Shown here: piece by piece, positions 9,992 to 19,796 of the stretch
Layout: the number at the start of each line of letters is the position of its first letter
Numbering within the stretch: the stretch's first letter is position 1
Assembly (NCBI RefSeq): GCF_000761485.1
Contig: NZ_JPMX01000064.1
Coordinates: forward strand, 13,003 to 60,725
Direction of reading: 5' to 3'
Source of the DNA: Modestobacter caceresii
GTDB lineage: Bacteria > Actinomycetota > Actinomycetes > Mycobacteriales > Geodermatophilaceae
DNA: 47,723 nucleotides
Translations under genes and position numbers: made by a program
Notes under the pieces: generated by a model
What the model was told of the DNA's origin: nothing
Database searches by the model: none
Seen by the model: the letters and a program-made list of their open reading frames with translations, nothing else

Positions 9992-10660
9992 TCAGACCCG
10001 AACGGCGAGCCGCTTCTCGATCTTGGCGGACAGGACCGGCCGGTCCTTGTCCGCGAGGAACGGCAGGATCGGCGTCAGCTCGGGCAGCCGGGCCTTCTCG
10101 GTCATCACGATCCGGAACGCCGTCTCCACGGTGATCCCGTGGTCGGGGCGGGAGACGACGTCCACGGCGTCGCCCGCGCCCAGGTCGCCGGTCTCGAGCA
10201 CGCGCAGGTAGGCGCCGGTGGCACCGTGCGCCGCGAACCGCTTCACCAGGTCGGGCACGCCCCAGAACCGGGCGAAGTTGGCGCACGGGGTGCGCCAGGC
10301 GGTCACCTGGAGGAGCGCCGTCCCGACCTGCCACTGCTCACCGATGACCGCGTTGCGCAGGTCGAGCCCGGCGGTGCGCAGGTTCTCGCCGAACCGTCCG
10401 GGCGGCAGCTCCCGGTCGAGCTCGGCCTCCCACCAGTCGGCGTCGGCCTGGGCGTAGGCGTAGACCGCCTGCCCCTCCCCGCCGTGGTGCTTCCGGTTGA
10501 CCTGGACGTCGCCCTCCAGCCCCAGCGGGTGGACGGCGACCCGCCCGGCGACCGGCTTCTTGTCGATGCCGGAGCGGTTCGGGCGCTTGTCGGGCAGCGG
10601 CAGCAGGTCCGCCCCGGACACGCAGACCGCCAGCAGCCGACCGCTGACCCGCCGGGTCAC
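9992..10660 (-). CDS. MOSC domain protein
   Basis: A 222-residue protein related to the MOCO sulfurase C-terminal domain and YiiM-type proteins, which bind a sulfurated metal or molybdenum cofactor. The family's conserved cysteine is in [15 protein letters not shown], and [20 protein letters not shown] and [20 protein letters not shown] are typical segments. The GTG start overlaps the lepA stop codon by 4 bp, so it is co-transcribed and probably translationally coupled with lepA. The substrate is unknown. Confidence 0.9.
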   Translation of the reverse strand: MTRRVSGRLLAVCVSGADLLPLPDKRPNRSGIDKKPVAGRVAVHPLGLEGDVQVNRKHHGGEGQAVYAYAQADADWWEAELDRELPPGRFGENLRTAGLDLRNAVIGEQWQVGTALLQVTAWRTPCANFARFWGVPDLVKRFAAHGATGAYLRVLETGDLGAGDAVDVVSRPDHGITVETAFRIVMTEKARLPELTPILPFLADKDRPVLSAKIEKRLAVRV

Positions 10661-12504
10661 TTCGGCTTGGCGGCGGTCGACTCGTTGGTGGAGAGCGCGG
10701 CCACGAAGGCCTCCTGGGGGACCTCGACGCGGCCGACCATCTTCATCCGCTTCTTGCCCTCCTTCTGCTTCTCCAGCAGCTTGCGCTTGCGGCTGATGTC
10801 ACCGCCGTAGCACTTGGCCAGCACGTCCTTGCGGATGGCGCGGACGGTCTCGCGGGCGATCACCCGGGCACCGACGGCGGCCTGGATCGGCACCTCGAAC
10901 TGCTGGCGCGGGATGAGCTCACGGAGCTTGCCGGCCATCAGCACGCCGTAGCTGTAGGCCTTGTCGGCGTGCACGATCGCGGAGAAGGCGTCGACGGCCT
11001 CGCCCTGCAGCAGGATGTCGACCTTCACCAGCTTCGACTCCTGCTCCCCCGCCTCCGCGTAGTCAAGGGAGGCGTAGCCGCGGGTGCGCGACTTCAGTGC
11101 GTCGAAGAAGTCGAAGATGATCTCGCCGAGCGGCAGCGTGTAGCGCAGCTCGACCCGGGACTCCGACAGGTAGTCCATGCCACCGAGCTGGCCGCGACGG
11201 CCCTGGCAGAGCTCCATGATCACGCCGGTGTAGTCGCTCGGCGCGATGATCGTCGCCTTGACGATCGGCTCGTAGATCGTGCCCAGCTTGCCGCCCGGCC
11301 AGTCACTGGGGTTGGTCACCGTGATCTCGGAGCCGTCCTCCATGACCACCCGGTACACCACGTTGGGTGCGGTGGAGATCAGGCTGATGCCCGCCTCGCG
11401 TTCCAGCCGCTCGCGGACGATCTCCAGGTGCAGCAGGCCCAGGAAGCCGACCCGGAAGCCGAAGCCCAGGGCCGCCGACGTCTCCGGCTCGTAGGTCAGC
11501 GCGGCGTCGTTGAGCAGCAGCTTGTCCAGCGCCTCCCGCAGCAGCGGGTAGTCGCTGCCGTCGATCGGGTAGAGCCCGGAGTAGACCATCGGCTTCGGAT
11601 CGCGGTAGCCGCCGATCGACTCGGTCGCCGGCTTGTGCTGGAGGGTGACGGTGTCACCGACGCGGGACTGGCGGACGTCCTTCACACCGGTGATGAAGTA
11701 GCCGACCTCGCCGATGCCCAGGCTCGCGACCTGCTTGGGCTCGGGTGCGATGACGCCGATCTCCAGGAGCTCGTGCGTGGCACCCGTCGACATCATCTTG
11801 ATCTTGTCCCGGGCGGAGATCCGGCCGTCGACGACGCGCACGTAGGTGATGACGCCGCGGTAGATGTCGTAGACCGAGTCGAAGATCATCGCCCGGGCGG
11901 GGCCATCGGCGTCGCCGGTCGGCGGGGGGATCTCCTGCACGATCCGGTCGAGCAGCTCCGGCACGCCCTGCCCGGTCTTGCCGCTGACCCGCAGCACGTC
12001 GTCGGGGTCGCAGCCGATGATGTGCGCGATCTCCGCGGCGTACTTCTCCGGCTGCGCCGCGGGCAGGTCGATCTTGTTGAGCACCGGGATGATCGTGAGG
12101 TCGTTCTCCAGCGCCAGGTAGAGGTTGGCCAGCGTCTGGGCCTCGATGCCCTGGGCGGCGTCGACGAGCAGGACGGCGCCCTCGCAGGCGGCCAGCGAGC
12201 GGGAGACCTCGTAGGTGAAGTCGACGTGGCCCGGGGTGTCGATCATGTCGAGCACGAACTCGGTGCCGGTGTCGTCGCCGGTGCGGGGCGTCCAGGGCAG
12301 GCGGACGTTCTGCGCCTTGATGGTGATGCCGCGCTCGCGCTCGATGTCCATCCGGTCGAGGTACTGGGCGCGCATGTTGCGCCCCTCGACGAGCCCGGTG
12401 ACCTCGAGCATGCGGTCGGCCAGCGTCGACTTGCCGTGGTCGATGTGGGCGATGATGCAGAAGTTCCGGATCCGGGCGGGATCGGTGGAGGCAGGAGTCG
12501 TCAC
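10657..12504 (-). CDS. lepA: elongation factor 4 (LepA), ribosome-associated GTPase
   Basis: A 615-residue translational GTPase that acts on stalled or mis-assembled ribosomes. Visible motifs are the G1 loop AHIDHGKST, switch region [11 protein letters not shown]3 DTPGHVDF and G4 NKIDLP. They are followed by EF-G-like domains III and V and the LepA-specific C-terminal domain ([25 protein letters not shown]). The length is standard. GTG start at 12504. Divergent from rpsT, as in other actinobacteria. Confidence 0.97.
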   Translation of the reverse strand: MTTPASTDPARIRNFCIIAHIDHGKSTLADRMLEVTGLVEGRNMRAQYLDRMDIERERGITIKAQNVRLPWTPRTGDDTGTEFVLDMIDTPGHVDFTYEVSRSLAACEGAVLLVDAAQGIEAQTLANLYLALENDLTIIPVLNKIDLPAAQPEKYAAEIAHIIGCDPDDVLRVSGKTGQGVPELLDRIVQEIPPPTGDADGPARAMIFDSVYDIYRGVITYVRVVDGRISARDKIKMMSTGATHELLEIGVIAPEPKQVASLGIGEVGYFITGVKDVRQSRVGDTVTLQHKPATESIGGYRDPKPMVYSGLYPIDGSDYPLLREALDKLLLNDAALTYEPETSAALGFGFRVGFLGLLHLEIVRERLEREAGISLISTAPNVVYRVVMEDGSEITVTNPSDWPGGKLGTIYEPIVKATIIAPSDYTGVIMELCQGRRGQLGGMDYLSESRVELRYTLPLGEIIFDFFDALKSRTRGYASLDYAEAGEQESKLVKVDILLQGEAVDAFSAIVHADKAYSYGVLMAGKLRELIPRQQFEVPIQAAVGARVIARETVRAIRKDVLAKCYGGDISRKRKLLEKQKEGKKRMKMVGRVEVPQEAFVAALSTNESTAAKPK

Positions 12505-12601
12505 AGTGCGCCCATCGTCCCACGGACTCCGCCCCGGTAGAGCGATTGCCCGGGACGACGTCGTCCGGCGCCTCCGGAGCAGCCGCCCTGCGCCTGCCCG
12601 G

Positions 12602-12630
12602 TTGGGTCACCGACGGCGGGCTGGTATCTT
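12602..12630 (+). promoter_or_regulatory. candidate rpsT promoter
   Basis: TTGGGT (12602-12607) and TATCTT (12625-12630) are spaced by 17 bp. The predicted start near 12637 leaves a leader of about 79 nt before the rpsT GTG. Confidence 0.5.
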
Positions 12631-12715
12631 GTGAGGCCGGTCCGCGCTGCGCTTCGTTGTGCCGTGGACGCACTGTCAGAAGTACACCTCCCTGCGACAC
12701 ATCCGAGGCTCACGC

Positions 12716-12976
12716 GTGGCGAACATCAAGTCCCAGATCAAGCGGATCAAGACCAACGAGATCGCTCGTCAGCGCAACGTCGCTGTCCGGTCCGCCCTGA
12801 AGACGCAGGTGCGGCGTTTCCGCACGGCCGCCGACGCCGGGGACAAGGCAGCGGCCGAGGCCGCCCTCGCGACCGCTTCGAAGGCGCTGGACAAGGCCGC
12901 CAGCAAGGGCGTCATCCACAAGAACCAGGCTGCGAACCGCAAGTCGGCGCTGGCCAAGAAGGTCGCCAGCCTCTGA
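12716..12976 (+). CDS. rpsT: 30S ribosomal protein S20
   Basis: Primary 16S rRNA-binding protein of the small subunit, 86 residues, highly basic. It begins [15 protein letters not shown], the standard S20 opening, so the GTG at 12716 is chosen; GAGG lies about 8 nt upstream. It ends [16 protein letters not shown] strong hairpin terminator follows 17 bp after the stop. Confidence 0.97.
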   Translation: MANIKSQIKRIKTNEIARQRNVAVRSALKTQVRRFRTAADAGDKAAAEAALATASKALDKAASKGVIHKNQAANRKSALAKKVASL

Positions 12977-12992
12977 GCTGCGCGCACCGCTC

Positions 12993-13032
12993 CGCGACGA
13001 GCCCCCTCCCTGCCGGGAGGGGGCTCGTCGCG
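12993..13032. terminator. rpsT terminator hairpin
   Basis: Perfect 18-bp stem with a TGCC loop, immediately after rpsT. There is no T-run, as is common at high GC. The facing holA gene ends about 100 bp further on, so the hairpin may stop transcription from both sides. Confidence 0.8.
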
Positions 13033-13130
13033 TCTCTGGACCCGTCTCGTCCTCCGGGTACCCAGCTCCGACCGAGCGAGCCGTCGGCGACGACGCCGGG
13101 CCGGGGTGGACGGTCGGTGAGCCCGGGACG

Positions 13131-14135
13131 TCAGCGCAGCGCGCGGGCCCGACCGCCGGCCGAGGCCGCGCGGATGCCCACGATCCGGCGGACCGCCCGT
13201 TCCAGCGCGTAGTCGGCGCTGGCGGCAGCGCCCTTCACGTCGGCGTTGAGCTCGGCGACCACCCCGATCGCCTGCTGCAGCCCGTCGATGCTCCAGCCCC
13301 GCGCCTGCGCCTGCGCCTTCTTCACCTTCCACGGCGGGAGCTTGAGCTGGCGGGCCAGCTCACCGATGTTGGTGGTGTTCAGCGAGGCGACCCGGGCCGC
13401 AGTGCGCACCCCGTCGGCCAGCGCGTCGGCGACCAGCACGTGGGCCACCCCGCGGTCCAGCGCCCACCGCAGCATCTCCACCGAGCCGGCCATGTCACCG
13501 ACCAGAACCCGTTCGGCGACGGTGAACCCGGTGACCTCGGCCTGGCCCCGGTGGAAGCGAGCGACGGCGTCGGCGTCGATGACCCCACCGAAGTCCGACA
13601 CCAGCTGGCTGGCGGCGGCCGACAGCCCGCGGAGGTCATTGCCCACCGCCTCCAGCAACGCGGTCACCGCATCCGGGGTGATCTTGCCGCCGGCGAACCG
13701 CACCTCGTTGCGCACGAAGGCGACCCGCTCCCCCGCCGAGCTGATCTTCGGGCACTCGTCGACCGCCGCTCCGGCCGCCTTGAACGCTTTCAGCAGGGCG
13801 TCGTTGCGCTTCCCGCCGTTGTGCACGACGACCAGCGTGAGCTCCGGGTCAGGCTCCTTGGTGTAGCTCACCAGCGAGTCGGCCAGCGCCGCCGCGGACT
13901 CCTGCACCCCGGTGACGACCACCAGCCGGTGTCCACCGAACAGGGAGGGCGCGAGCACGTCGGCCAGCTGGCCGACCGCCAGCCCGGCCGCGGGGAGCTC
14001 GTGCTCCTCGCTGTCGGGGTGGCGCTCGCGGACCGCCGCGCGCACGGCGGAGACCGCCCGCGCGCGCAGCAGCTCCTCCTCGCCCACCACGACCCGGAGC
14101 CGGGACGTCGGAGCCGGAGGTGCCGCTGTTGCCAC
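13131..14135 (-). CDS. holA: DNA polymerase III delta subunit
   Basis: Clamp-loader subunit that opens the sliding clamp, 334 residues. The start is placed at the GTG at 14135 (VATAAPPAPTSRLRVVVGEEELL), giving the usual length of about 330. The reading frame stays open further upstream to 14306, but that part does not look like HolA. AAA+-like N-terminal features (VVVTGVQESAAALADSLVSY) and the C-terminal collar region with IGELARQLKLPPWKVKKAQAQARGW are typical. The ribosome binding site is not obvious. The comEC reading frame runs 287 bp into this gene in another frame. Confidence 0.93.
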   Translation of the reverse strand: MATAAPPAPTSRLRVVVGEEELLRARAVSAVRAAVRERHPDSEEHELPAAGLAVGQLADVLAPSLFGGHRLVVVTGVQESAAALADSLVSYTKEPDPELTLVVVHNGGKRNDALLKAFKAAGAAVDECPKISSAGERVAFVRNEVRFAGGKITPDAVTALLEAVGNDLRGLSAAASQLVSDFGGVIDADAVARFHRGQAEVTGFTVAERVLVGDMAGSVEMLRWALDRGVAHVLVADALADGVRTAARVASLNTTNIGELARQLKLPPWKVKKAQAQARGWSIDGLQQAIGVVAELNADVKGAAASADYALERAVRRIVGIRAASAGGRARALR

Positions 14136-16623
14136 GGGGCCATGCTGCCACGCGGCGCCGACGGGTCCCGTGCGCTCCCGCGCCCGGTCGCGGCGCACCC
14201 GGCGTGCCCGCCGCGGGTGGGTCGGCCGCAGCGGTGGCGCGCAGCACGTCGTCCGGCCCCCGCACCGCCACTCCCCACTCCCCCGCCCGGCCGACCACCG
14301 CGACATCGCCGTCCCGGTCGGTCCGGTGGGTGCGCATCCCGGCGTCGGCCAGCCAGTCCAGCAGCCGCCGGGTCGGGTGGCCGTAGCTGTTGTCGGCGCC
14401 CACCGAGATCAGCGCGACGGCCGCCCCGCTGGCGGCGAGGAAGCCCGGATCGGCGTCCGCGCTGCCGTGGTGGGGCACCTTGAACACCTCGGCGCCCAGG
14501 TCGAGGCCCGCCGCCACCAGGCGCGCCTCCGCCTCCGCGCCGAGGTCCCCGGTGAGCAGCACCCGGACTCCGCGCTGGGTGGCCCGGACGACGAGGCTCA
14601 GGTCGTTGGGCTCTGCCCCGGCGACGGCCTCGGCCGGATCGGGAGCCAGCACCTCGAGGTCGGCGCTGCCGACCGTGCGCCGATCGCCCGGCACGAGGAC
14701 CGCGTGGCGCGCAGCCGCCCCGGCCACCGCCCGGCCCAGCTGGGGGACCCGTTCGTCGTCGGGCGCCAGCGTCCCGGTGGCCACCTCACCGACGTCCCGC
14801 CCGGCCAGCGCGCCGGCCAGCCCACCCACGTGGTCGGCGTCCAGGTGCGAGAGCAGGACCAGCGGCAGCCGCGCCACCCCGAGTCGGCGCAGGCAGCCGT
14901 CGATGAGGGCCGGGTCCGGCCCCGCGTCGACCAGCACCGCCTCGCCCGGACCGGTCGGCAGCACGAGCGCATCACCCTGGCCGACGTCGCAGGCCACCAC
15001 GACCGTGTCCGCCAGCGGCCAACCCCGGCTGAGCTGGCGCAGCGGCCAGCCGATGAGCACGACCCCCACCACGGCGGCCAGCGCCAGCGGACGCAGCCGG
15101 GGCCAGCGCCACAGCGCCCCGACCACGCCGGTCAGGACGACGGCCAGCAGGACCGCGCCCCGGGCGCCGACCGGCCAGCCGGTGGCACCGTCGGGCACGG
15201 CCGCGGCGCGCTCGGCGACGACGACCAGCCAGCGCACCGGCCAACCGGCGAGCCAGGTGAGCCCGTCGGCCAGCCAGGGCGCTGCGGGCGACACCAGGGC
15301 GGCCAGCACGCCCAGCACGGTCGCCGGGGCCACCGCGGGCGCGGCCAGCAGGTTGGCCGGCAGGGACACCAGGCTGACCAGCCCGGAGAGGCCGGCGATC
15401 AGAGGTGCGGTGACCACGCCGGCGGCCGCACTGACCGCGACGGCATCGGCCAGCGGCCGGGGCGCGCGGTGCCGGCGGAGCGCCCGGGACCAGCCCGGTG
15501 ACAGCAGCACGATCGCCGCCGTGGCGGAGACCGAGAGCCCGAACCCGGGATCGGTCGCCAGCCCCGGCGCGAGGAGCAGCAGCACCAGGACGGTGAACGC
15601 CAGCGCCGGGACCGCGGCACGGGCCCGGCCGGAGGCCAGCGCCAGCACCGCCACCGCGCCCATGGCCGCGGCCCGCAACACGCTGGCCCCCGGGCGGGCG
15701 AGGACGACGAACCCGGCGATCGCCAGACCCGCGGCCAGCGCCTGCCACCGCCGGTCGACGGCCCGGGCCCGCAGCGGCCACAACACCAGCGCCACCACGA
15801 TCGCCACGTTGGCCCCGGAGACGGCCGTCAGGTGCGCCAGGCCCGCGACCCGGAACTCCTCCACCAGGGCGGGGTCCATGGCGCTGGTGTCGCCCACGAC
15901 CAGGCCGGGGAGCAGGCCGGCGGGGCGGTCGGGCAGGGTGCGGGCAGCCGAGTCGGTCAGCCCGGCGCGCAGGGACCCGGCCGCGTCCTGCACGACACCC
16001 GGCCCACCGATCGGATCGGGCGGTGACCGCGCCGACAGCACGGCCACGACATCGTCCCCGGGCTCCGCAGGGCGCACCAGGACGTGGAGGCGCACCGACT
16101 GACCGGGGAGCAGCCCGGCCCACTCCTCTGCCGTGCCGAAGAGCAGCACCGGGTCGCCGGCCACGATCCGGCCGGCGGCCTGGGAGACGGTCCCGTCGAC
16201 GAGCACCCGGGCCGGTCCGGCACCGACCACCGGCCGCGGGTCGTCGGTCAGCTCCATGACCACCTCGACGACCGATCCGCGGTCGGCGAGCGCCAGCAGG
16301 GGTGACGCCGCCCGAGCCTGGGCCCGGACCGCCGCGGTGGCCCCGGTGACGGTGACCGCGGCCAGGCAGCCGATGACGACGCCGCGGGCCGCGACCCCTC
16401 GGAGCGTGCCCACCCGCCCGGGGCCGCCGGACAGCAGCAGACCAGCGGCACCGAGGGCCGCGACCACCGCGAGGGTGAGGAGCAGCCCGGCGGGCAGCTG
16501 GGGTGCCAGCAGGGTCAGCACCCACACGGTGGCCGCGGGTGGGACGAGTCGGAGGTCGAGCCACGACCACCGCTCCGTCGAAGGCGCCCGGTGGACCGGG
16601 CGCCGGGTACCCGGCGGTGGCAT
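13849..16623 (-). CDS. comEC: ComEC/Rec2-type DNA channel protein with metallo-beta-lactamase-like domain
   Basis: Membrane channel thought to carry single-stranded DNA inward during transformation. The ATG at 16623 follows the comEA stop after 2 nt. The N-terminal third has membrane helices and an OB-like segment. The central competence domain includes LTAVSGANVAIVVALVLWPL. The C-terminal domain has DVGQGDALVL, LSHLDADHVGG, LLTGDL and FKVPHHGS, the metal-binding motifs of the beta-lactamase fold. The frame stays open to 13849 (924 residues), but after about residue 800 the translation becomes low-complexity Arg/Gly/Pro sequence and overlaps holA. The real end may therefore be near 14140-14220, hidden by a frameshift, or the long overlap may be genuine. 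Confidence 0.88.
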   Translation of the reverse strand: MPPPGTRRPVHRAPSTERWSWLDLRLVPPAATVWVLTLLAPQLPAGLLLTLAVVAALGAAGLLLSGGPGRVGTLRGVAARGVVIGCLAAVTVTGATAAVRAQARAASPLLALADRGSVVEVVMELTDDPRPVVGAGPARVLVDGTVSQAAGRIVAGDPVLLFGTAEEWAGLLPGQSVRLHVLVRPAEPGDDVVAVLSARSPPDPIGGPGVVQDAAGSLRAGLTDSAARTLPDRPAGLLPGLVVGDTSAMDPALVEEFRVAGLAHLTAVSGANVAIVVALVLWPLRARAVDRRWQALAAGLAIAGFVVLARPGASVLRAAAMGAVAVLALASGRARAAVPALAFTVLVLLLLAPGLATDPGFGLSVSATAAIVLLSPGWSRALRRHRAPRPLADAVAVSAAAGVVTAPLIAGLSGLVSLVSLPANLLAAPAVAPATVLGVLAALVSPAAPWLADGLTWLAGWPVRWLVVVAERAAAVPDGATGWPVGARGAVLLAVVLTGVVGALWRWPRLRPLALAAVVGVVLIGWPLRQLSRGWPLADTVVVACDVGQGDALVLPTGPGEAVLVDAGPDPALIDGCLRRLGVARLPLVLLSHLDADHVGGLAGALAGRDVGEVATGTLAPDDERVPQLGRAVAGAAARHAVLVPGDRRTVGSADLEVLAPDPAEAVAGAEPNDLSLVVRATQRGVRVLLTGDLGAEAEARLVAAGLDLGAEVFKVPHHGSADADPGFLAASGAAVALISVGADNSYGHPTRRLLDWLADAGMRTHRTDRDGDVAVVGRAGEWGVAVRGPDDVLRATAAADPPAAGTPGAPRPGAGAHGTRRRRVAAWPRGNSGTSGSDVPAPGRGGRGGAAARAGGLRRARGGPRAPPRQRGARAPRGRAGGRPAGRRARALPVRWTPAGGRHRGAGVRGGAGRLAGELHQGA

Positions 16624-16625
16624 GG

Positions 16626-17480
16626 TCAGACCCGCACCCGCTCGGCCAGGTCGGCGAAGATCGCCGGGCCGATGCCGCTGACGTCGTCCAGCCGGTCGAC
16701 GCTGGTGAACGGCCCGTGTGCGGAGCGGTGGTCGACGATCCGCTGGGCGAGCACGGGGCCGATCCCCGGCAACGCGTCCAGTTCCGCGACGGTCGCGGTG
16801 TTCAGGTCCAACAGGACCCCGCCCACCGCCGCGCCGCCGGTCGGCTCCGCGCCGGCCACCGCCCCGGGCACCCCGACGGCGATCTGCTGGCCGTCGGTGA
16901 CCACGGCAGCCGCGTTCACCGACGCCGGGTCGGCCTCGGGCAACAGCCCGCCGGCCGCGGCCAGCGCATCGGCCACCCGCGCCCCCGCCGGCAGCGTGAC
17001 CAGGCCCGGGCTGCCGACCGACCCGACGACCGAGACCACGACCGTGCCGGTCGGTGCGCCGGGTGCCGGGACAGTCGAGGCAGGTGGCACCGGGCTGTCG
17101 GTGGCCACCGCGGCACCGCTCGAGGCAGCGGCCGGCACCTGGTCGACGACCGGCCGGGCGACCCAGGTCCAGCCGACGACGACGACCGCCGCCAGCACCG
17201 CGACTCCCCACAGCGCCCAGGCGCCCGGACGACCGGGGTCGACCCGCGCGGCACGCCCGGGTGCGCGGTGCCGGCCCAGCCCCGCGGGCAGGTGAGCGGG
17301 CTCGACGGGCTGGGTCGCCCGGTCGTCCTCGTCCTCCGGCCAGCCGCCGTCGTGGCCGGACGGTGCACCCGGCTCGTCCGCGTCGGGGACCCAGCCGCCG
17401 GGCTGCCCCTCCGCCAGCAGTGCCCGGAGCCGGGCCCGGATGACGTCGGAGTCGTCGCTGCGACGGGCAGGAGGGCGCAC
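16626..17480 (-). CDS. comEA: ComEA-like DNA-binding protein
   Basis: Membrane-anchored DNA receptor partner of ComEC, 284 residues. A charged cytoplasmic N-terminus of about 85 residues precedes a single membrane helix (WALWGVAVLAAVVVVGWTWVA). A Pro/Ala linker follows, then a SLBB-like domain (VVVSVVGSVGSPGLVTLPAGARVADAL), and finally two helix-hairpin-helix motifs (LNTATVAELDALPGIGPVLAQRIV, VDRLDDVSGIGPAIFADLAERV). GTG start at 17480, with TAGCGT at leaderless spacing. Competence has not been shown for most actinobacteria that carry this pair. Confidence 0.93.
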   Translation of the reverse strand: MRPPARRSDDSDVIRARLRALLAEGQPGGWVPDADEPGAPSGHDGGWPEDEDDRATQPVEPAHLPAGLGRHRAPGRAARVDPGRPGAWALWGVAVLAAVVVVGWTWVARPVVDQVPAAASSGAAVATDSPVPPASTVPAPGAPTGTVVVSVVGSVGSPGLVTLPAGARVADALAAAGGLLPEADPASVNAAAVVTDGQQIAVGVPGAVAGAEPTGGAAVGGVLLDLNTATVAELDALPGIGPVLAQRIVDHRSAHGPFTSVDRLDDVSGIGPAIFADLAERVRV

Positions 17481-17487
17481 GGCAGGG

Positions 17488-17493
17488 ACGCTA
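17488..17493 (-). promoter_or_regulatory. -10 element of comEA (leaderless type)
   Basis: On the minus strand TAGCGT ends 7 nt before the GTG start, with no ribosome binding site between. Confidence 0.5.
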
Positions 17494-17618
17494 GGGAGCC
17501 GGCGCTGCCCCCGACGAGGGCCGCGGCCAGGTTGTGGACGGCGGGCACCGTTGTGGACGGCGGCCCCCGCGCAGTGCCGGGGCCACCGGACTGTGGCCGG
17601 GTGCCCGAGCTCCCACCC

Positions 17619-18539
17619 TCAGTCCTGCCCGTGCTCGGACGGGCCCGGAGGTGGCGCGTCCTGCGGCCGCTGTCCTGCCTCGGTCGCGGGCCGCGGCGTG
17701 GGGTCGACGACCACCCCGACCGCTCCCGGCCCGACGTGCGCCCCGACCGCGGCTCCCAGCTCGCTGACGTACAGCTCGGTCAGCGCCGGGAGGCGGGCGG
17801 CGAGCTGGTCGGCGAGCCGTTGCGCGCGCTCCGGGGCGGCGAGGTGGTGCACCGCCGCTGCCACCGGCGCGTCACCGGCCACGTCGGCCGCGCGCTGGAC
17901 CAGCCGGTTGAGCGCGCGGGCCGAGGTGCGCACCTTCTCCAGGGCGACCACCTGGCCGTCGGTCACGTGCAGCACCGGCTTCACCGCGAGGGCACTGCCC
18001 AGCAGGGCGGCCGCGGCACCGATCCGCCCGCCGCGCCGCAGGTGCTCCAGGGTGTCGACGACGAAGAAGGTGCGGGTGGCCGCCGCGGTCTGCCGCGCCG
18101 CGTCGGCCACCTCGGCGGCCGAGGCGCCGTCCGCCGCGGCCCGGGCAGCGGCCAGCACGGCGAACCCGGTGCCCATCGCGGCCGACCGGGAGTCCAGCAC
18201 GGTCACCAGGTGCTCACCGACCTGCGTCGCGGCCACCCGGGCGGCGTCCAAGGTGCCCGACAGCTCCCCGGACAGGTGCACCGACACCAGCCGGTCGGCA
18301 CCGCCGTCCAGCAGCCGCCGGTAGACGGCCACGAAGTCCCCCGGCGTCGGGCGGGACGTGCTGACGTGGCCGCCCCGTACGGCGAGCGAGCGGGCGACCT
18401 CGCCGGAGGTGACGTCGCTGCCCTCCCGGCCGGACCGCCCGGCGAGCACCACGTAGAGCGGCACGACCTCGATGCCGAAGTGCGCGACGACGTCGGCCGG
18501 CAGGTAGGCCGTCGAGTCGGTGACCACGGCGACGGACAT
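17619..18539 (-). CDS. DegV family protein (fatty-acid-binding, FakB-like)
   Basis: A 306-residue member of the DegV family. Characterised members bind a fatty acid and present it to fatty acid kinase. The N-terminus VAVVTDSTAYLP, the ligand-loop serine region VSTSRPTPGDF, VHLSGELSGTLDAAR and VDTLEHLRRGGRIG are the conserved blocks. The C-terminal 20 residues are a Pro-rich tail. The ATG at 18539 has TAGCCT at leaderless spacing, so it begins its own transcript. No fakA-like kinase is in the window. Confidence 0.92.
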   Translation of the reverse strand: MSVAVVTDSTAYLPADVVAHFGIEVVPLYVVLAGRSGREGSDVTSGEVARSLAVRGGHVSTSRPTPGDFVAVYRRLLDGGADRLVSVHLSGELSGTLDAARVAATQVGEHLVTVLDSRSAAMGTGFAVLAAARAAADGASAAEVADAARQTAAATRTFFVVDTLEHLRRGGRIGAAAALLGSALAVKPVLHVTDGQVVALEKVRTSARALNRLVQRAADVAGDAPVAAAVHHLAAPERAQRLADQLAARLPALTELYVSELGAAVGAHVGPGAVGVVVDPTPRPATEAGQRPQDAPPPGPSEHGQD

Positions 18540-18545
18540 GGCGCG

Positions 18546-18551
18546 AGGCTA
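18546..18551 (-). promoter_or_regulatory. -10 element of the degV-like gene (leaderless type)
   Basis: On the minus strand TAGCCT ends 6 nt before the ATG; no ribosome binding site is present. Confidence 0.5.
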
Positions 18552-18585
18552 GCCGCGTGGTGCGCGGCGCCGCGGGAGTGGCTGG

Positions 18586-19350
18586 TCAGCCCGCGTCGGC
18601 GTCGGTCGCCGGTGCGCCCTCCTCGGGGCTGGCTCCCGCCCGCGGCGCGTCGGGGGCGTCGGTGGCCGAGGGCTCGGGGAAGGGACCACGGTCACCGGTC
18701 GCCCGCACGCCACCCTCCACGCCCTCCGGCGTCGACAGGTTGTGCCGCATCAGCCGCCACCCCGAGGCCTGGAAGGACAGCTCGCTCCAGTGGCAGTTGC
18801 CCAGCGGCCCGAAGACCCGCTTGTGCTCCGCCCCCAGCCCCAGCAGCGCCTCGATCAACCGGCCGGCCGTCCCGCCGTGGGTCACCAGCACGGCCGTGGC
18901 CGCCGGCGGCAGGTCTGCCACGGCAGCCAGTGCCCGCGCGGCGACGTCGGCCTGCGCCTCCCCGCCACGCTCCGGCACCGGTCGGCCGGCCATCCAGTCG
19001 GCGTACTGCCCCGGGTGCCGGTCGGCCACCTCGTGCCGGGTCAGGCCCTCCCAGCTGCCCAGCCCGTGCTCACGCAGCCGCTCGTCGACGAGCAGTTGCA
19101 CGCCCAGCAGCGGGGCCAGCGCCCCAGCCGTGTCGACCGCGCGCTGCAGGTCGCTGGAGACCAGCAGCACCTCCTGGCCCTCCAGCAGGGCGGCGAGGTG
19201 AGGCGCGGTGCGGGCGGCCTGGGCCCGCCCCTCGGCGTCCAGGGGCGGGTCGAGCTGACCTTGGAAGCGCCCGGCGGCGTTCCACTCGGTACGGCCGTGT
19301 CGCCACACGAGCAGGCGGGGCACCGCCGGGGCGTCGACGCCCCCGGTCAC
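18586..19350 (-). CDS. histidine phosphatase family protein (phosphoglycerate-mutase-like)
   Basis: A 254-residue phosphatase. The catalytic histidine is in the RHG motif of LLVWRHGRTEWN, the proton-donor glutamate is in LREHGLGSWEG, and the second histidine is in VLVTHGGTAGR. The GTG start overlaps the rsfS stop by 4 bp. The C-terminal 40 residues are acidic and Pro/Ala-rich and probably disordered. Mycobacteria carry a related gene (annotated gpm2) at the same position. The substrate is unknown; a true glycolytic mutase is unlikely. Confidence 0.92.
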   Translation of the reverse strand: MTGGVDAPAVPRLLVWRHGRTEWNAAGRFQGQLDPPLDAEGRAQAARTAPHLAALLEGQEVLLVSSDLQRAVDTAGALAPLLGVQLLVDERLREHGLGSWEGLTRHEVADRHPGQYADWMAGRPVPERGGEAQADVAARALAAVADLPPAATAVLVTHGGTAGRLIEALLGLGAEHKRVFGPLGNCHWSELSFQASGWRLMRHNLSTPEGVEGGVRATGDRGPFPEPSATDAPDAPRAGASPEEGAPATDADAG

Positions 19351-19796
19351 CGGCCGGACTCGCCCGGGACGTCCTCGCCGGCGCCGTCCTCGTCGCCGGC
19401 GGCAGCGTCCTCTGCCGGCGTGGGGGCCGCAGGGACCGCGCCGTCGGTGAACGGGATCATCGGGCAGTCCTTCCAGAGCCGCTCGAGGGCGTAGTAGGCG
19501 CGCTCCTCGGCGTGCTGGACGTGCACGACGACGTCGACGAAGTCCAGCAGCACCCACCGCCCCTCGGCCACGCCCTCGCGGCGGACCGGCTTCACACCGT
19601 GCTCGCGCAGGCGCTCCTCCACCCCGTCGACGATCGACTGGACCTGACGTTCGTTGGGCGCCGAGGTCAGGACGAACGCGTCGGTGATCGCCAGGCGGTC
19701 ACTGACGTCGACGATCGAGACGTCGGTGGCGAGCTTGTCGGCGGCGGCCTGCGCTGCGATGAGCGCGGTCTCGCGTGCCTCGTCCGAGGCGGTCAT
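19347..19796 (-). CDS. rsfS: ribosomal silencing factor RsfS
   Basis: Binds ribosomal protein L14 and blocks subunit joining when nutrients are low. 149 residues, with conserved [42 protein letters not shown] and an acidic C-terminal tail ([14 protein letters not shown]). The ATG overlaps the nadD stop by 4 bp (ATGA), and the stop overlaps the phosphatase start in the same way, so nadD, rsfS and the phosphatase form one coupled operon. Confidence 0.96.
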   Translation of the reverse strand: MTASDEARETALIAAQAAADKLATDVSIVDVSDRLAITDAFVLTSAPNERQVQSIVDGVEERLREHGVKPVRREGVAEGRWVLLDFVDVVVHVQHAEERAYYALERLWKDCPMIPFTDGAVPAAPTPAEDAAAGDEDGAGEDVPGESGR

